From: Salegentibacter echinorum
GTDB taxonomy: Bacteria; Bacteroidota; Bacteroidia; Flavobacteriales; Flavobacteriaceae
Reading direction: 5' to 3'
NCBI RefSeq assembly: GCF_900129445.1
Contig: NZ_FQVT01000004.1
Span: forward strand, 62,001 to 126,000
DNA length: 64,000 nucleotides
In this document: in pieces, positions 35,708-44,778 of the stretch
Layout of the letters: every line of letters begins with the position of its first letter
How positions within the stretch are numbered: the first letter of the stretch is position 1
The notes under the pieces: generated by a model
Databases searched by the model: none
The model's input: only the letters and a program-made list of their open reading frames with translations
What the model was told of the DNA's origin: nothing
Made by a program: the position numbers and the translations under genes

Positions 35708-36053
35708 ATTGAACTATAGGTTTAGAAGTCTTCCATTCATATCAGGGTTAATATCAATTTTTAAAAATTATTTTTAGACGACCTCAAAGTTAGATTAATT
35801 ATTCTAAAAGTAAAACTTTGTTCAATGGCACCGTTTCTACAATAGTTCAAATTATTAACAATTTCTTTTATCCCCAGCTTTTCCAAACTATAGAAAAGTT
35901 CGTATTCAGAATAAAAGTTTTTATTCTAAGCTTTCTGTAAATCTATTAAAAATTTGTTAATGGCCTTTATAGAAAACCCTAAATGGGTATAAGCTTTAGA
36001 ACTATGAGGTTTTCTAATTTGCTTTACTTAAATTTGTTTAAAACACGATTCCT
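35708..36053. promoter_or_regulatory. Divergent intergenic region of dam and osmC-like genes
   Basis: About 345 bases. TAAATTTG at 36029-36036 is a -7 box for the downstream OsmC gene, 17 bases before its ATG. Nothing else was recognised. Confidence 0.5.
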
Positions 36054-36476
36054 ATGAAAGTTACACTTAAAAGACTCAATAAAGATTATCATTTTGAAAC
36101 TGTAAACGAACGCGGAGATATTGTTCAATTAGACAATAAAACCGATGCCGAACCAAAAGGAGCCAGTCCTATGGACCTGTTGCTTCGCGCTATTGCCGGG
36201 TGCAGTAGTATCGATATTGTAATGATTTTAAGAAAGCAACATCTAGAATTAGACGATCTCCAGGTAGAGGTGGAGGGCTTTAGAGAAGACGGTGCTATTC
36301 CCAATGTTTTTAAGAAGATTCAACTTAATTTTGTGTTAAAAGGAGATTTACCATCAGCCAAAGTAAAACGGGCTGTAGATCTTTCTATGGAAAAGTACTG
36401 TTCGGTTTCTAAAATGCTCGAAAAATCGGCCGAAATTAATTACGCGATTATTCTTAACGACGAGTTTATAAATTAA
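36054..36476 (+). CDS. OsmC family protein
   Basis: A 140-aa OsmC/Ohr-fold protein: GASPMDLLLRAIAGCSSIDIVMILRKQHLELDDLQVEVEGFREDG and the C-terminal MEKYCSVSKMLEKSAEINY place the two Cys in the family positions. It is not closely similar to the OsmC protein of the metY operon. It stands just before the metH riboswitch, the second time an OsmC-type gene accompanies methionine genes in this window. Confidence 0.88.
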   Translation: MKVTLKRLNKDYHFETVNERGDIVQLDNKTDAEPKGASPMDLLLRAIAGCSSIDIVMILRKQHLELDDLQVEVEGFREDGAIPNVFKKIQLNFVLKGDLPSAKVKRAVDLSMEKYCSVSKMLEKSAEINYAIILNDEFIN

Positions 36477-36488
36477 AATTAGTATTGT

Positions 36489-36665
36489 CTGGTTAGAGCA
36501 ATCCCGATAGCCTTCGGGGACGCTGCAAGACAAAAGAGCAAAGCCTAAAGTATTACTTACTGAGAATTTTGCTTTTTCATTTATAAAATAAACGAAACCG
36601 CATTACATTAGCCCTTACAGTCTCCCATAGCTATCGGGACTGTGAGGACTCTCATACTCAGGTCT
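36489..36665. repeat. Cluster of short palindromes between osmC and the SAM riboswitch
   Basis: CCCGATAGCCTTCGGGG near 36502 and ACAGTCTCCCATAGCTATCG followed by GGACTGT (36617-36643, arms ACAGTC/GACTGT) are hairpin repeats of the CCCGATAGCTATCGGG type. The 36477-36840 gap holds no gene. Confidence 0.5.
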
Positions 36666-36840
36666 TTTGTAGCGGCTTTAGAATAGAAAAACTTTATAAG
36701 TTTTATTGCCATTCGCAGATATTCAGTAAAAATTCAATATAAAAAGTATAAGACTTATTCTTTCTAAAAGTTCTGTTGAATAACTTGCAAATTAGGAGCT
36801 TAGTCTTATCTTTGAAAATTCAGTTCATTTTTATAATATC

Positions 36841-36944
36841 GTTATCAAGAAAGGTTGAGGGATTGGACCCAATGAAGCCTTGGCAACCCTCCTGTAATGG
36901 GAGAAGGTGCTACCTTCTACTTCGTTTTGGCGAAGATAGATAAC
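36841..36944 (+). promoter_or_regulatory. SAM-I (S-box) riboswitch controlling metH-metF
   Basis: The conserved SAM-I core is present: GTTATCAAGA at the 5' side of P1, GAGGGATTGGACCCAATGAA, GCC and TGGCAACC, then the P3 and P4 hairpins and the P1 closing strand GATAAC at 36939-36944. It lies 56 bases before metH. By established knowledge it binds S-adenosylmethionine and shuts off expression when SAM is high. The expression platform is not a strong GC-rich terminator: an alternative helix between 36847-36854 (AAGAAAGG) and 36960-36967 (CCTTTCTT) would compete with the aptamer and lies next to a run of T; that mechanism is inference. Confidence 0.95.
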
Positions 36945-36999
36945 AGAAAAGAATACTTTCCTTTCTTCTTTTTTTGATAGTGAATATAATTGTAATTAT

Positions 37000-38016
37000 A
37001 TGTCGAAATTAGAAGAACAACTTCATAAAAAAATACTCATTTTAGACGGTGCTATGGGTACCATGCTTCAGGATTTTAAATTTTCTGAAGAAGATTTCCG
37101 TGGAAAACGTTTTACAGACTGGCCGGTTTCAGTTAAAGGAAATAACGATTTGTTATCCCTTACCCAGCCCGAAGCGATTGAGGAAATACACCGTAAATTC
37201 TTTGCCGCAGGGGCCGATATTGTAGAAACCAATACTTTTTCTGCTACCACTATCGCAATGGCCGATTATGAAATGCAGGAGTTGGTAGATGAACTTAACT
37301 ACGAGTCGGCTAAAATTGCAAAAAAAGTAGCCTTAGAACTCACTGCACAAAACCCCGATAAACCCCGTTTTGTCGCCGGCGCCATGGGACCAACCAATAA
37401 AACGGCCAGTATGAGCCCAGATGTGAACGATCCCGGCTTCAGAGCTATTTCTTTTAATGAATTGCGTAAGGCTTATAAACAGCAGGCCCGTGCCCTAATT
37501 AAAGGGGGCGTGGATATCTTATTGGTAGAAACTGTTTTTGATACTTTAAACGCCAAAGCTGCCCTTTTTGCCATAGACGAGCTAAAAGAGGAACTTCAGT
37601 TAGATATTCCCATTATGGTAAGCGGTACAATTACAGATGCTTCGGGACGTACGCTTTCCGGGCAAACCGCCGAAGCCTTTTTAATTTCGGTTTCCCATAT
37701 TCCACTATTGAGTATTGGTTTTAATTGTGCTTTGGGGGCGAAACAACTCACCCCTCATCTTGAAGTTTTAAACCGGTTTGCCAGCTCGGGCGTTTCGGCC
37801 TATCCCAATGCAGGATTGCCAAATGCCTTTGGGGAATACGACCAGGATGCGCAAGAAATGGCGAGCCAGGTAAAAGAATATTTAGAAAAAGGCCTGGTGA
37901 ATATTTTAGGCGGCTGTTGTGGTACCACGCCAGAGCATATAGCCGAAATTTCAAAACTCGCCGAACAGTATGAGCCAAGAAAATTACATGAACCAGATTA
38001 CTCTACCGTTTTATGA
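37000..38016 (+). CDS. metH: Methionine synthase, homocysteine-binding domain (separate polypeptide)
   Basis: A 338-aa homocysteine S-methyltransferase domain. It has [10 protein letters not shown] at the N-terminus, [13 protein letters not shown], and the zinc-binding Cys residues in GFNCALGA and [11 protein letters not shown]. It corresponds to the first domain of E. coli MetH, encoded here as a separate protein, as is usual in Flavobacteriia. Its stop codon overlaps the start of the second MetH gene by 4 bases (ATGA), so the two parts are translationally coupled. The SAM-I riboswitch upstream controls the pair. Confidence 0.95.
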   Translation: MSKLEEQLHKKILILDGAMGTMLQDFKFSEEDFRGKRFTDWPVSVKGNNDLLSLTQPEAIEEIHRKFFAAGADIVETNTFSATTIAMADYEMQELVDELNYESAKIAKKVALELTAQNPDKPRFVAGAMGPTNKTASMSPDVNDPGFRAISFNELRKAYKQQARALIKGGVDILLVETVFDTLNAKAALFAIDELKEELQLDIPIMVSGTITDASGRTLSGQTAEAFLISVSHIPLLSIGFNCALGAKQLTPHLEVLNRFASSGVSAYPNAGLPNAFGEYDQDAQEMASQVKEYLEKGLVNILGGCCGTTPEHIAEISKLAEQYEPRKLHEPDYSTVL

Positions 38017-41000
38017 TTGTTGAAAAAGATAAAAATAAGACCTCTGAAGAAATTATTTCTTCCAAAAAATTGAAAGCAGATATTCGTCCGCTAAAATTAT
38101 CTGGATTGGAACCCCTGGTAATTACGCCAGATAGTAATTTTGTAAATGTTGGAGAACGAACCAATGTGGCGGGGTCTAAGAAATTCCTTCGGTTAATTAA
38201 AGAAGAAAAGTTTGAAGAAGCCCTGGAGGTAGCCAGAGACCAGGTAGAAGGAGGCGCCCAGATTATAGATATCAATATGGACGATGGCCTTATTGAGGGA
38301 AGAGAGGTCATGGTAAAGTTCCTAAACCTTATTGTTTCTGAACCCGATATTGCCCGTGTTCCTATTATGATAGATAGTTCGAAATGGGAAATTATAGAAG
38401 CCGGGCTACAGGTGGTACAGGGAAAATGCATTGTAAATTCCATTAGTTTAAAAGAAGGAGAAGCTGAATTCCTGGAGCATGCCAAAAAAATAAAGCGTTA
38501 TGGCGCTGCAGTTATTGTCATGGCCTTCGACGAAGTGGGGCAAGCCGATAATTATGAACGCCGGGTAGAAATTGCTAAACGTTCTTATGATATTTTGGTC
38601 AACAAAGTGAATTTCCCTCCCGAAGACATCATTTTCGATCTTAATATTTTCCCGGTAGGAACCGGGATGGATGAGCATAAGAGAAATGCTATAGATTTTA
38701 TTGAAGGTACGCGCTGGGTAAAAGAAAATTTACCGCATTGTAGTATAAGCGGGGGCGTGAGCAATGTTTCTTTTTCTTTCCGCGGAAATAATCCCGTGCG
38801 GGAAGCTATGCATTCTGTTTTTCTGTACCATGCGATTAAGGCCGGGATGAATATGGGAATTGTAAATCCTGCCTTGTTGGAGGTTTATGATAATATCCCA
38901 AAAGATCTTTTAGAACATGTAGAAGATGTGATCCTGGACAGACGCGAAGATGCTACCGAGCGCTTATTGAATTTTGCGGAAACTGTAGTAGGTTCTAAAA
39001 AAGCTAAGAAAGCCGATCTTTCCTGGAGGGAAAATCCGCTTCAGGATAGAATTACCCACGCCCTGGTGAAGGGTATTGATTCTTATATAATTGAGGATAT
39101 AGAAGAAGCGAGGCTGGCTGCTACCAAACCCATAGAAGTTATTGAAGGTAATTTGATGATTGGAATGAATGTAGTGGGCGATCTATTTGGAAGTGGAAAA
39201 ATGTTCTTACCCCAGGTAGTGAAATCGGCGCGGGTAATGAAAAAAGCAGTGGCTTACCTACTTCCTTATATTGAAGAAGCGAAAGAAGCCCCCCAGCCCC
39301 CAAAGGGGGAGCAATACTGGCAAAAGACTGACCCGGAATTGCACGAAACGATGAAGAGGTTTGCCCAGGATAGAAGAAATAATAATCCTACAGATGCGGA
39401 AACTGTACTTTGGAATGCTTTAAGTAATAAACAACTGGAAGGATATTCGTTTAAAAAACAACAAATAATTGGAAGCTATATTGCCGATTTCGTCTGTCTG
39501 GAAGAGAAGCTTATCATTGAAATAGAAGGTCTAATTCATCAATTACCAGAGAATAAAAAAAGTGATAAAGAAAGAGCGGATTGGTTAAGACAACAGGAAT
39601 TCAGGGTAATCAAATTTAGCAGGAATGAGGTGCTTTCCAATTTGGATGATGTATTGAGTAAGATTTTTCGCACACTGAAAAAGGCTCCCCCTTCGGGGGC
39701 GGGGGGGGCAGGCAAAGTTCTAATGGCCACCGTAAAAGGAGATGTACACGATATTGGAAAAAATATTGTGAGCGTAGTTTTGGGCTGTAATAATTATGAA
39801 ATCATCGATTTGGGCGTAATGGTACCTCCTGAAAAAATTATTGATACTGCCAAAGCCGAAAATGTAGATGCGATTGGTTTAAGTGGACTAATTACACCTT
39901 CTTTGGATGAAATGGTGTTTTTGGCCAAAGAAATGCAGCGACAGGAATTTGATGTTCCGCTTTTAATTGGCGGGGCAACAACTTCACGGGCACATACTGC
40001 GGTAAAGATAGACCCGCAATATGGAAATGCCGTGGCCCATGTAAATGATGCTTCCCGCGCGGTTACGGTAATTGGCGATCTTTTAAAAGAAGATACCCGC
40101 AAGAAATACATGAGCGATCTTAAAGCCGAATATGATAAATTCAGGGTTAATTTTAAAAAACGAAGTAAAGTAAAATCTTACCTGCCAATTGAAGAAGCCC
40201 GAAAAAACAGGTATCAAATTAATTGGGAAGAAACTTCTATTAAGAAGCCTAATAAGTTAGGAATCCAGGTAATTGATGATTTCGACTTATATAAATTACT
40301 GGATTTTATTGATTGGAGCCCATTTTTTAGAAGTTGGGATTTACACGGTAAGTACCCAAATATTTTGGAAGATGAGGTTGTTGGGGAACAGGCAACTTTG
40401 TTGTTTGAAGATGTGAAAAAGCTATTGCAAAAAGTTTTGGATGAAAAGCTGTTAAAAGCAAAGGCTATATTTGGGCTTTTTGAGGCGAATACCATTAATA
40501 ATGATGATATTGAAATAAAGTATCAGGAGGGGTCTGAAGAAAAAGTAATGGTTTTTAGAACCCTGCGGCAGCAACTAAAGAAATATGGTGAAAAACCAAA
40601 TTTCGCATTAGCAGATTTTATTGCTCCAAAGGGAAATGAACTTCAGGATTATATGGGTTGTTTTTGTGTAACAACAGGTTTTGGTACTGCAGAATTGGCC
40701 AAAAAATTTGAAGAGGATCTGGACGATTATAATGCCATAATGATTAAAGCCCTTGCCGATAGGCTGGCAGAAGCTTTCGCTGAGTATCTTCATAAGCAAG
40801 TAAGAATAGAAGAGTGGGGGTATGCTTCCGAAGAAAATTTAAGCAATGAAGAATTAATCAAAGAAAGTTATAAAGGCATTCGCCCGGCGCCCGGCTATCC
40901 TGCCTGTCCAGATCATTTGGAGAAAATAAGCATTTGGGAAGTGTTAAAGGTAAAGGAGAAAATAGGTGTTGAAATCACCGAAAGTCTTGCCATGTGGCCA

Positions 41001-41156
41001 GCAGCCAGCGTGAGTGGTTATTATTTTGCAAACCCTGAAGCCAGGTATTTTGGCCTCGGAAAAATTAAGGAGGACCAGGTTAAAGATTACGCAACGCGAA
41101 AAGGCATTTCCTTAAAAAAGGCCGAAAAGTGGTTAAACCCTAATATTGCAGATTAA
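38013..41156 (+). CDS. metH: Methionine synthase, folate/cobalamin/reactivation domains, with a DUF559 insertion
   Basis: Transfers the methyl group from 5-methyltetrahydrofolate via cobalamin to homocysteine bound by the separate N-terminal protein. Order of domains in the 1047 aa: pterin-binding barrel (about 45-300), cap helices (about 320-425), an inserted segment (426-567), cobalamin-binding Rossmann domain (from 568, with the axial-ligand motif GDVHDIG, His579), and the AdoMet-binding reactivation domain (about 715-1047, [15 protein letters not shown]). The inserted 142 residues are foreign to MetH: they form a DUF559 endonuclease-like domain flanked by Pro/Gly-rich linkers encoded by an inverted repeat. 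The frame is open throughout, so the enzyme is probably made with the extra domain. Confidence 0.95.
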   Translation: MIVEKDKNKTSEEIISSKKLKADIRPLKLSGLEPLVITPDSNFVNVGERTNVAGSKKFLRLIKEEKFEEALEVARDQVEGGAQIIDINMDDGLIEGREVMVKFLNLIVSEPDIARVPIMIDSSKWEIIEAGLQVVQGKCIVNSISLKEGEAEFLEHAKKIKRYGAAVIVMAFDEVGQADNYERRVEIAKRSYDILVNKVNFPPEDIIFDLNIFPVGTGMDEHKRNAIDFIEGTRWVKENLPHCSISGGVSNVSFSFRGNNPVREAMHSVFLYHAIKAGMNMGIVNPALLEVYDNIPKDLLEHVEDVILDRREDATERLLNFAETVVGSKKAKKADLSWRENPLQDRITHALVKGIDSYIIEDIEEARLAATKPIEVIEGNLMIGMNVVGDLFGSGKMFLPQVVKSARVMKKAVAYLLPYIEEAKEAPQPPKGEQYWQKTDPELHETMKRFAQDRRNNNPTDAETVLWNALSNKQLEGYSFKKQQIIGSYIADFVCLEEKLIIEIEGLIHQLPENKKSDKERADWLRQQEFRVIKFSRNEVLSNLDDVLSKIFRTLKKAPPSGAGGAGKVLMATVKGDVHDIGKNIVSVVLGCNNYEIIDLGVMVPPEKIIDTAKAENVDAIGLSGLITPSLDEMVFLAKEMQRQEFDVPLLIGGATTSRAHTAVKIDPQYGNAVAHVNDASRAVTVIGDLLKEDTRKKYMSDLKAEYDKFRVNFKKRSKVKSYLPIEEARKNRYQINWEETSIKKPNKLGIQVIDDFDLYKLLDFIDWSPFFRSWDLHGKYPNILEDEVVGEQATLLFEDVKKLLQKVLDEKLLKAKAIFGLFEANTINNDDIEIKYQEGSEEKVMVFRTLRQQLKKYGEKPNFALADFIAPKGNELQDYMGCFCVTTGFGTAELAKKFEEDLDDYNAIMIKALADRLAEAFAEYLHKQVRIEEWGYASEENLSNEELIKESYKGIRPAPGYPACPDHLEKISIWEVLKVKEKIGVEITESLAMWPAASVSGYYFANPEARYFGLGKIKEDQVKDYATRKGISLKKAEKWLNPNIAD
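39286..39713 (+). mobile_element. DUF559-encoding element inserted in frame in metH
   Basis: Left arm AGCCCCCCAGCCCCCAAAGG followed by GGGAG, and right arm GCTCCCCCTTCGGGGGCGGG followed by GGGGGC, are near-perfect inverted repeats. Between them residues 433-557 of MetH read as a DUF559/Vsr-like domain: [20 protein letters not shown], then GSYIADFVC (Asp492) and [11 protein letters not shown] (Glu503, Glu505, His509), then [15 protein letters not shown]. The arms translate as APQPPKGE and [10 protein letters not shown], that is flexible linkers. Homologous MetH proteins pass directly from the cap helices to K-V[13 protein letters not shown]. The length, 426 bases (142 codons), keeps the frame. 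Active-site completeness of the nuclease is uncertain because the usual Asp in EIDG is Glu here. Confidence 0.85.
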
Positions 41157-41158
41157 AA

Positions 41159-41190
41159 AGCCCCACCTAACCTCCCCAAAGGGGAGGAAT
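41159..41190. repeat. C/G-rich palindromic repeat (copy R5) after metH
   Basis: AGCCCCACCTAACCTCCCCA followed by AAGGGGAGGAAT is the reverse orientation of the R1/R6 repeat, beginning 3 bases after the metH stop codon. Confidence 0.65.
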
Positions 41191-41248
41191 GAAAATAGTA
41201 TAATTAAATTATAGTTTACACTATATAGTATTCAGTTTACCACAATAT

Positions 41249-42202
41249 ATGAAAGTTACCGAGCATATAGAAAAAGCAAATGGGAAAACCTTGTTTTCCT
41301 TCGAGATCATTCCGCCAAAAAAAGGTAAGAATATTCAGGAATTATATGATAATATAGATCCGTTAATGGAATTCAAACCGCCGTTTATAGATGTTACCAC
41401 CTCTCGGGAAGAGTATGTTTACCTGGAGAAAGATGGTTTGTTAGATAGGCATATTACGAGGATGCGACCCGGTACGGTGGGGATTTGTGCGGCTATTAAA
41501 CATAAATATAATGTAGATACCGTGCCACATGTTTTATGTGGTGGATTTAGCAAAGAGGAAACCGAGTACCTCCTGGTAGATTGTCATTACCTGGGGATAG
41601 AAAATGTGATGGCCTTAAGAGGAGACGCGATGAGCCATCAAAAATATTTTGAACCGTCTAAAGGCGGGCATAATTATGCCTGCGAATTGGTACGCCAAAT
41701 AAGGGGGATTAATAATGGAAAATACCTGCACGATGTAGTGGAAGTAGATCATAAATCAGATTTTTGTGTTGGGGTGGCCGGATATCCCGAAAAACATTTG
41801 GAGGCACCTTCCTTAAAGACAGATATGAAACGTTTAAAAGAGAAGGTTGAAGAGGGGGCAGATTATATTGTGACACAAATGTTTTTTGACAATTCAAAGT
41901 TTTTCAAGTTTGTAGAAGATGCGAGAGAGGCGGGGATTAGCGTACCTATTATTCCGGGGATCAAACCAATAGCCGTTAAACGTCACCTTCAAATATTACC
42001 ACAGGTTTTTAAAATAGACCTACCGGAGGAACTCATCTTTGAAGTCGAAAAATGCAAGTCAAATGCCGAAGTGCGACAGGTGGGGGTTGAATGGTGCATT
42101 CAGCAATCTAAAGAACTAATGGAATTTGGTGCGCCGGTACTACATTATTATTCTATGGGAAAAAGTAGTAATATCCAGAAAATTGCAAAGGAAGTATTTT
42201 AA
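41249..42202 (+). CDS. metF: 5,10-methylenetetrahydrofolate reductase
   Basis: Flavoenzyme that supplies 5-methyltetrahydrofolate to MetH. The 317-aa TIM-barrel protein shows TLFSFEIIPPKKGKNIQELY (with the catalytic Glu), ENVMALRGDAM, and DYIVTQMFFDNSKFFKF. It lies 92 bases after metH, separated by a repeat copy, and is presumably read from the riboswitch-controlled transcript. Confidence 0.96.
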   Translation: MKVTEHIEKANGKTLFSFEIIPPKKGKNIQELYDNIDPLMEFKPPFIDVTTSREEYVYLEKDGLLDRHITRMRPGTVGICAAIKHKYNVDTVPHVLCGGFSKEETEYLLVDCHYLGIENVMALRGDAMSHQKYFEPSKGGHNYACELVRQIRGINNGKYLHDVVEVDHKSDFCVGVAGYPEKHLEAPSLKTDMKRLKEKVEEGADYIVTQMFFDNSKFFKFVEDAREAGISVPIIPGIKPIAVKRHLQILPQVFKIDLPEELIFEVEKCKSNAEVRQVGVEWCIQQSKELMEFGAPVLHYYSMGKSSNIQKIAKEVF

Positions 42203-42268
42203 AAAATACCGGGGAGAAATAAACCATATCGTTATTTTTAGCGTAATTATAGTAGATTTGCTCCCCGT

Positions 42269-43372
42269 ATGAAAAAACTTTTACTGCTCCTTTTCTTATT
42301 TTCCTGTTTTATAAATTTTGGGCAAGAAAAATCCAGGAAATATTATGCTTTCGATGCCAATTATTTCTACGGAAGCATTCTGGAACACAATCCAGATATA
42401 GCCCATCTTATTACTGGTCATCCTACCGGGGTGATCCTTGGTTTTCAGCAAAAAACTTATGGGCTCAAAGCTTGGGAGCGTCGCTATAATTACCCCGATT
42501 TTGGTTACTCCTTTACGTATCAGGATATGAAAAATAAATACCTGGGAGAGAATTATGGTCTATACGCGCATTTTAACTTCTATGCTCTAAATCGAAAATT
42601 AATGCTGCGCATAGGTCAGGGACTGGCTTATGCTACCAATCCTTATCATCCCGATAAGAATTACATTAACAATGCCTATGGTTCACGCATTTTGAGTTCC
42701 ACCTATTTAATGGCCAATTATTATAAAAAGAATATATTTAAAGGTTTTGGCTTACAGGCCGGGGTTTCGGTGATCCATTACTCTAACGCCGATTTTAAAT
42801 CGCCCAATAATAGTACTAATACTTTTACTTTTAACCTGGGGGTGAATTATCTTTTAGAGCACGAAAATGAACCGGCTTATGTTCCAAAAGACCCTAAAGA
42901 AAAAAGATATACCGAACCCATACATTACAATTTTGTATTGCGGGGAGGAATAAATACTACCGGGGTTATTGGTTCTGCGCAGTATCCATTTTTTACAGCT
43001 GCCGCTTTTGCAGATAAGGTGATCAATAAAAAAAGTACTTTACAGGCGGGGGCAGAATTCTTTTACTCCCGGGCTTTAGAAGAGTATATTTATTACCAAT
43101 CGGTAGCATTTCCTTCCGGTCATACCAGTGGCGATGAGGATGCAAATAGAGTTGGAATTTTTGTAGGGCATCAATTAAATTTTAATAAAATGTCCCTAAT
43201 TACCCAGCTTGGTTTTTATGTGTATTATCCATATACAGAATACGTAGATCAATTGTATAATCGAGTAGGATTAAGAAGGAAACTTACAGAAAATTGGTGG
43301 ACTTCGATTACGGTAAGGTCCCACGGCGCGAATGCCGAAGCGGTAGAACTTTCTTTAGGCTATAGATTGTAA
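42269..43372 (+). CDS. Acyloxyacyl hydrolase/PagL-like outer-membrane protein
   Basis: A 367-aa protein with a signal peptide (MKKLLLLLFLFSCFINFGQ) and an outer-membrane beta-barrel pattern of alternating aromatic strands. The central part matches the lipid A deacylase PagL family used for many Bacteroidota proteins (GFGLQAGVSVIHYSNADF, with the His-x-Ser pair of the PagL active site). The C-terminus ends in an aromatic/Arg beta strand (SLGYRL). Lipid A as substrate is inferred; the protein is about twice the size of classical PagL, with an additional barrel-like C-terminal half. Confidence 0.75.
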   Translation: MKKLLLLLFLFSCFINFGQEKSRKYYAFDANYFYGSILEHNPDIAHLITGHPTGVILGFQQKTYGLKAWERRYNYPDFGYSFTYQDMKNKYLGENYGLYAHFNFYALNRKLMLRIGQGLAYATNPYHPDKNYINNAYGSRILSSTYLMANYYKKNIFKGFGLQAGVSVIHYSNADFKSPNNSTNTFTFNLGVNYLLEHENEPAYVPKDPKEKRYTEPIHYNFVLRGGINTTGVIGSAQYPFFTAAAFADKVINKKSTLQAGAEFFYSRALEEYIYYQSVAFPSGHTSGDEDANRVGIFVGHQLNFNKMSLITQLGFYVYYPYTEYVDQLYNRVGLRRKLTENWWTSITVRSHGANAEAVELSLGYRL

Positions 43373-43377
43373 GAAGT

Positions 43378-44139
43378 ATGATAAAAAAGATTTTTTCCAT
43401 AGGAATTATTTTAAGTTTTGTGCTGGGATGTAGTCCAGATGAAGCCGGGACTTGTTTAAAAGGTGCAGGGGATATTGTAACCTATGAAGTTGAGGTAGCA
43501 CCGTTTAATGAAATCATGGTTTATGAGCGGGTAAAACTTTTTATTGAACAGGGAGACAAACAAAAGATAAAAATAGAGACCGGGAAAAATTTAAAAGAAG
43601 AAGTTTCAGTGGAAGTAACAGACTCCCGCTTGAATATTCGCAACAATAATGCCTGTAACCTGTTTAGGGATTATGAAGTGACCAAAGTGTATGTGACGGT
43701 AACCAATTTAACCTGGTTGCAAAATAGCAGCGGTAGTGCCATAGAAACTTTAAATACTTTAAAGCAGGAAAATTTGTGGTTGCGATCGGTAAACCAGGAA
43801 GACGATTTATCCATTCATACCGATGGCGATTTCAAACTGAGCCTGGATGTAGGGAATTTAAGGATTACCAACGATAACTATTCCAATTATTTTCTGAAGG
43901 GAGTCGTGGAGAATTTTAATGTTTTTTTCGCCGCCGGAGATGGTAGGTTGGAAGCAAGGGAACTTGCGGTTCAGCATTACGATATTTTTCACCGTGGCAC
44001 TAATAAAATGTTTCTGAATCCAATAAAAACGCTTTCCGGGGAAATTAGAAGTAGTGGTGATGTAATTAGTATAAACCGCCCTACTGAAGTTTCCGTAGAA
44101 AGTTTTTATACCGGAAAGCTTATTTTTGAGACGCCATAA
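43378..44139 (+). CDS. DUF2807 (head GIN domain) lipoprotein
   Basis: A 253-aa lipoprotein: signal MIKKIFSIGIILSFVLGCS with lipobox LGC. The rest is a beta-helix-like DUF2807 domain (VAPFNEIMVYERVKLFIEQGDKQKIKIETGKNL, then VTVTNLTWLQNSSGSAI). Family function is unknown. It begins 5 bases after the PagL-like gene and is probably co-transcribed, suggesting both act at the outer membrane. Confidence 0.85.
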   Translation: MIKKIFSIGIILSFVLGCSPDEAGTCLKGAGDIVTYEVEVAPFNEIMVYERVKLFIEQGDKQKIKIETGKNLKEEVSVEVTDSRLNIRNNNACNLFRDYEVTKVYVTVTNLTWLQNSSGSAIETLNTLKQENLWLRSVNQEDDLSIHTDGDFKLSLDVGNLRITNDNYSNYFLKGVVENFNVFFAAGDGRLEARELAVQHYDIFHRGTNKMFLNPIKTLSGEIRSSGDVISINRPTEVSVESFYTGKLIFETP

Positions 44140-44203
44140 CTTAGTTCAGGATTTGTTCGTAGTTTTGTTTATATTTATGAACTAAGGAAAAATAAGGAGC
44201 GAT

Positions 44204-44458
44204 ATGGTGACGATAGAAGTAAACGAAAGAACAAAGGCCGGAAAAGCTATTTTAGAACTGGTAAAGCTTTTTTCTGATAAAGAAAAAGGAGTGAAAATTG
44301 TTGAACCGGTAAATAATCCCAGCGCGAAAGAATACCCCGTTTCTAAAAATACCCCGAATGCCATAACGCGCAAAGGAATGAAGGAAGCTGAAAAAGGGAT
44401 TGGGGTCTCTGAACCAAAAGAGGTAGATGAGTTCCTAAAAGAAATGGATAGTTGGTAA
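44204..44458 (+). CDS. DUF2683-like antitoxin
   Basis: An 84-aa hydrophilic protein (MVTIEVNERTKAGKAILELVKLFSD, ending VDEFLKEMDSW), resembling the small antitoxins that precede YafQ/RelE-type toxins in Bacteroidota. The stop codon overlaps by one base the ATG of the toxin remnant (TAATG), a typical toxin-antitoxin junction. The antitoxin is intact while the toxin frame is broken. Confidence 0.7.
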   Translation: MVTIEVNERTKAGKAILELVKLFSDKEKGVKIVEPVNNPSAKEYPVSKNTPNAITRKGMKEAEKGIGVSEPKEVDEFLKEMDSW

Positions 44459-44734
44459 TGTATAAAATTACAAATCAAAATCGTTTTAAAAAAGGATCTA
44501 AAAATTTGTAAAAAAAAGAGGGTATGAGTATGCCCTATTAAGAAAAACGGTTTTAAAACTAGCTGAAAAAGGTAAACTGCCAAACAGCTACAAGCCACAT
44601 AAATTAAGCGGAAATTATAAAGGGTACTGGGAATGCCATATTAAACCAGACTGGCTGTTAATTTGGTTACAGGATGATGAAACAAAGAAATTACCTTAGT
44701 GCGCACCGACACACACAGCGACCTTTTTAAGTAG
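44458..44734 (+). pseudogene. YafQ/RelE-type toxin, frameshifted
   Basis: Reading across frames gives a full YafQ-like protein: MYKITNQNRFKK, then KICKKRGYEYALLRKTVLK, LAEKGKLPNSYKPHKLSGNY, KGYWECHIKPDWLLIWLQDD, and LVRTDTHSDLF before TAG at 44732-44734. Three frame changes are needed: an extra base near 44494, an extra A in the eight-A run at 44510-44517, and a missing base near 44691-44695. Two lie in or beside homopolymer runs, so sequencing error is possible, but three within 280 bases argues for real decay. The catalytic region (W-E-C-H-I-x-P-D-W-L-L-I-W) is still recognisable. Confidence 0.75.
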
Positions 44735-44750
44735 AAGTAAGCATTGCAGT

Positions 44751-44778
44751 GATTCCCCCTTTGGGGGTTAGGGGGCTA
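44751..44778. repeat. C/G-rich palindromic repeat (copy R6) forming the end of gldA
   Basis: GATTCCCCCTTTGGGGGTTA followed by GGGGGCTA matches R1 and the MetH arms. Read on the minus strand it supplies the last codons (ATIAP) and the TAA stop of the ABC transporter gene. Confidence 0.75.

Noticed and set aside
39288-39713. Intein in MetH
   Set aside because: No N-terminal Cys/Ser splice block or C-terminal His-Asn motif at the junctions; the insert starts with APQ and ends GAG, and has DUF559 rather than Hint/LAGLIDADG signatures.
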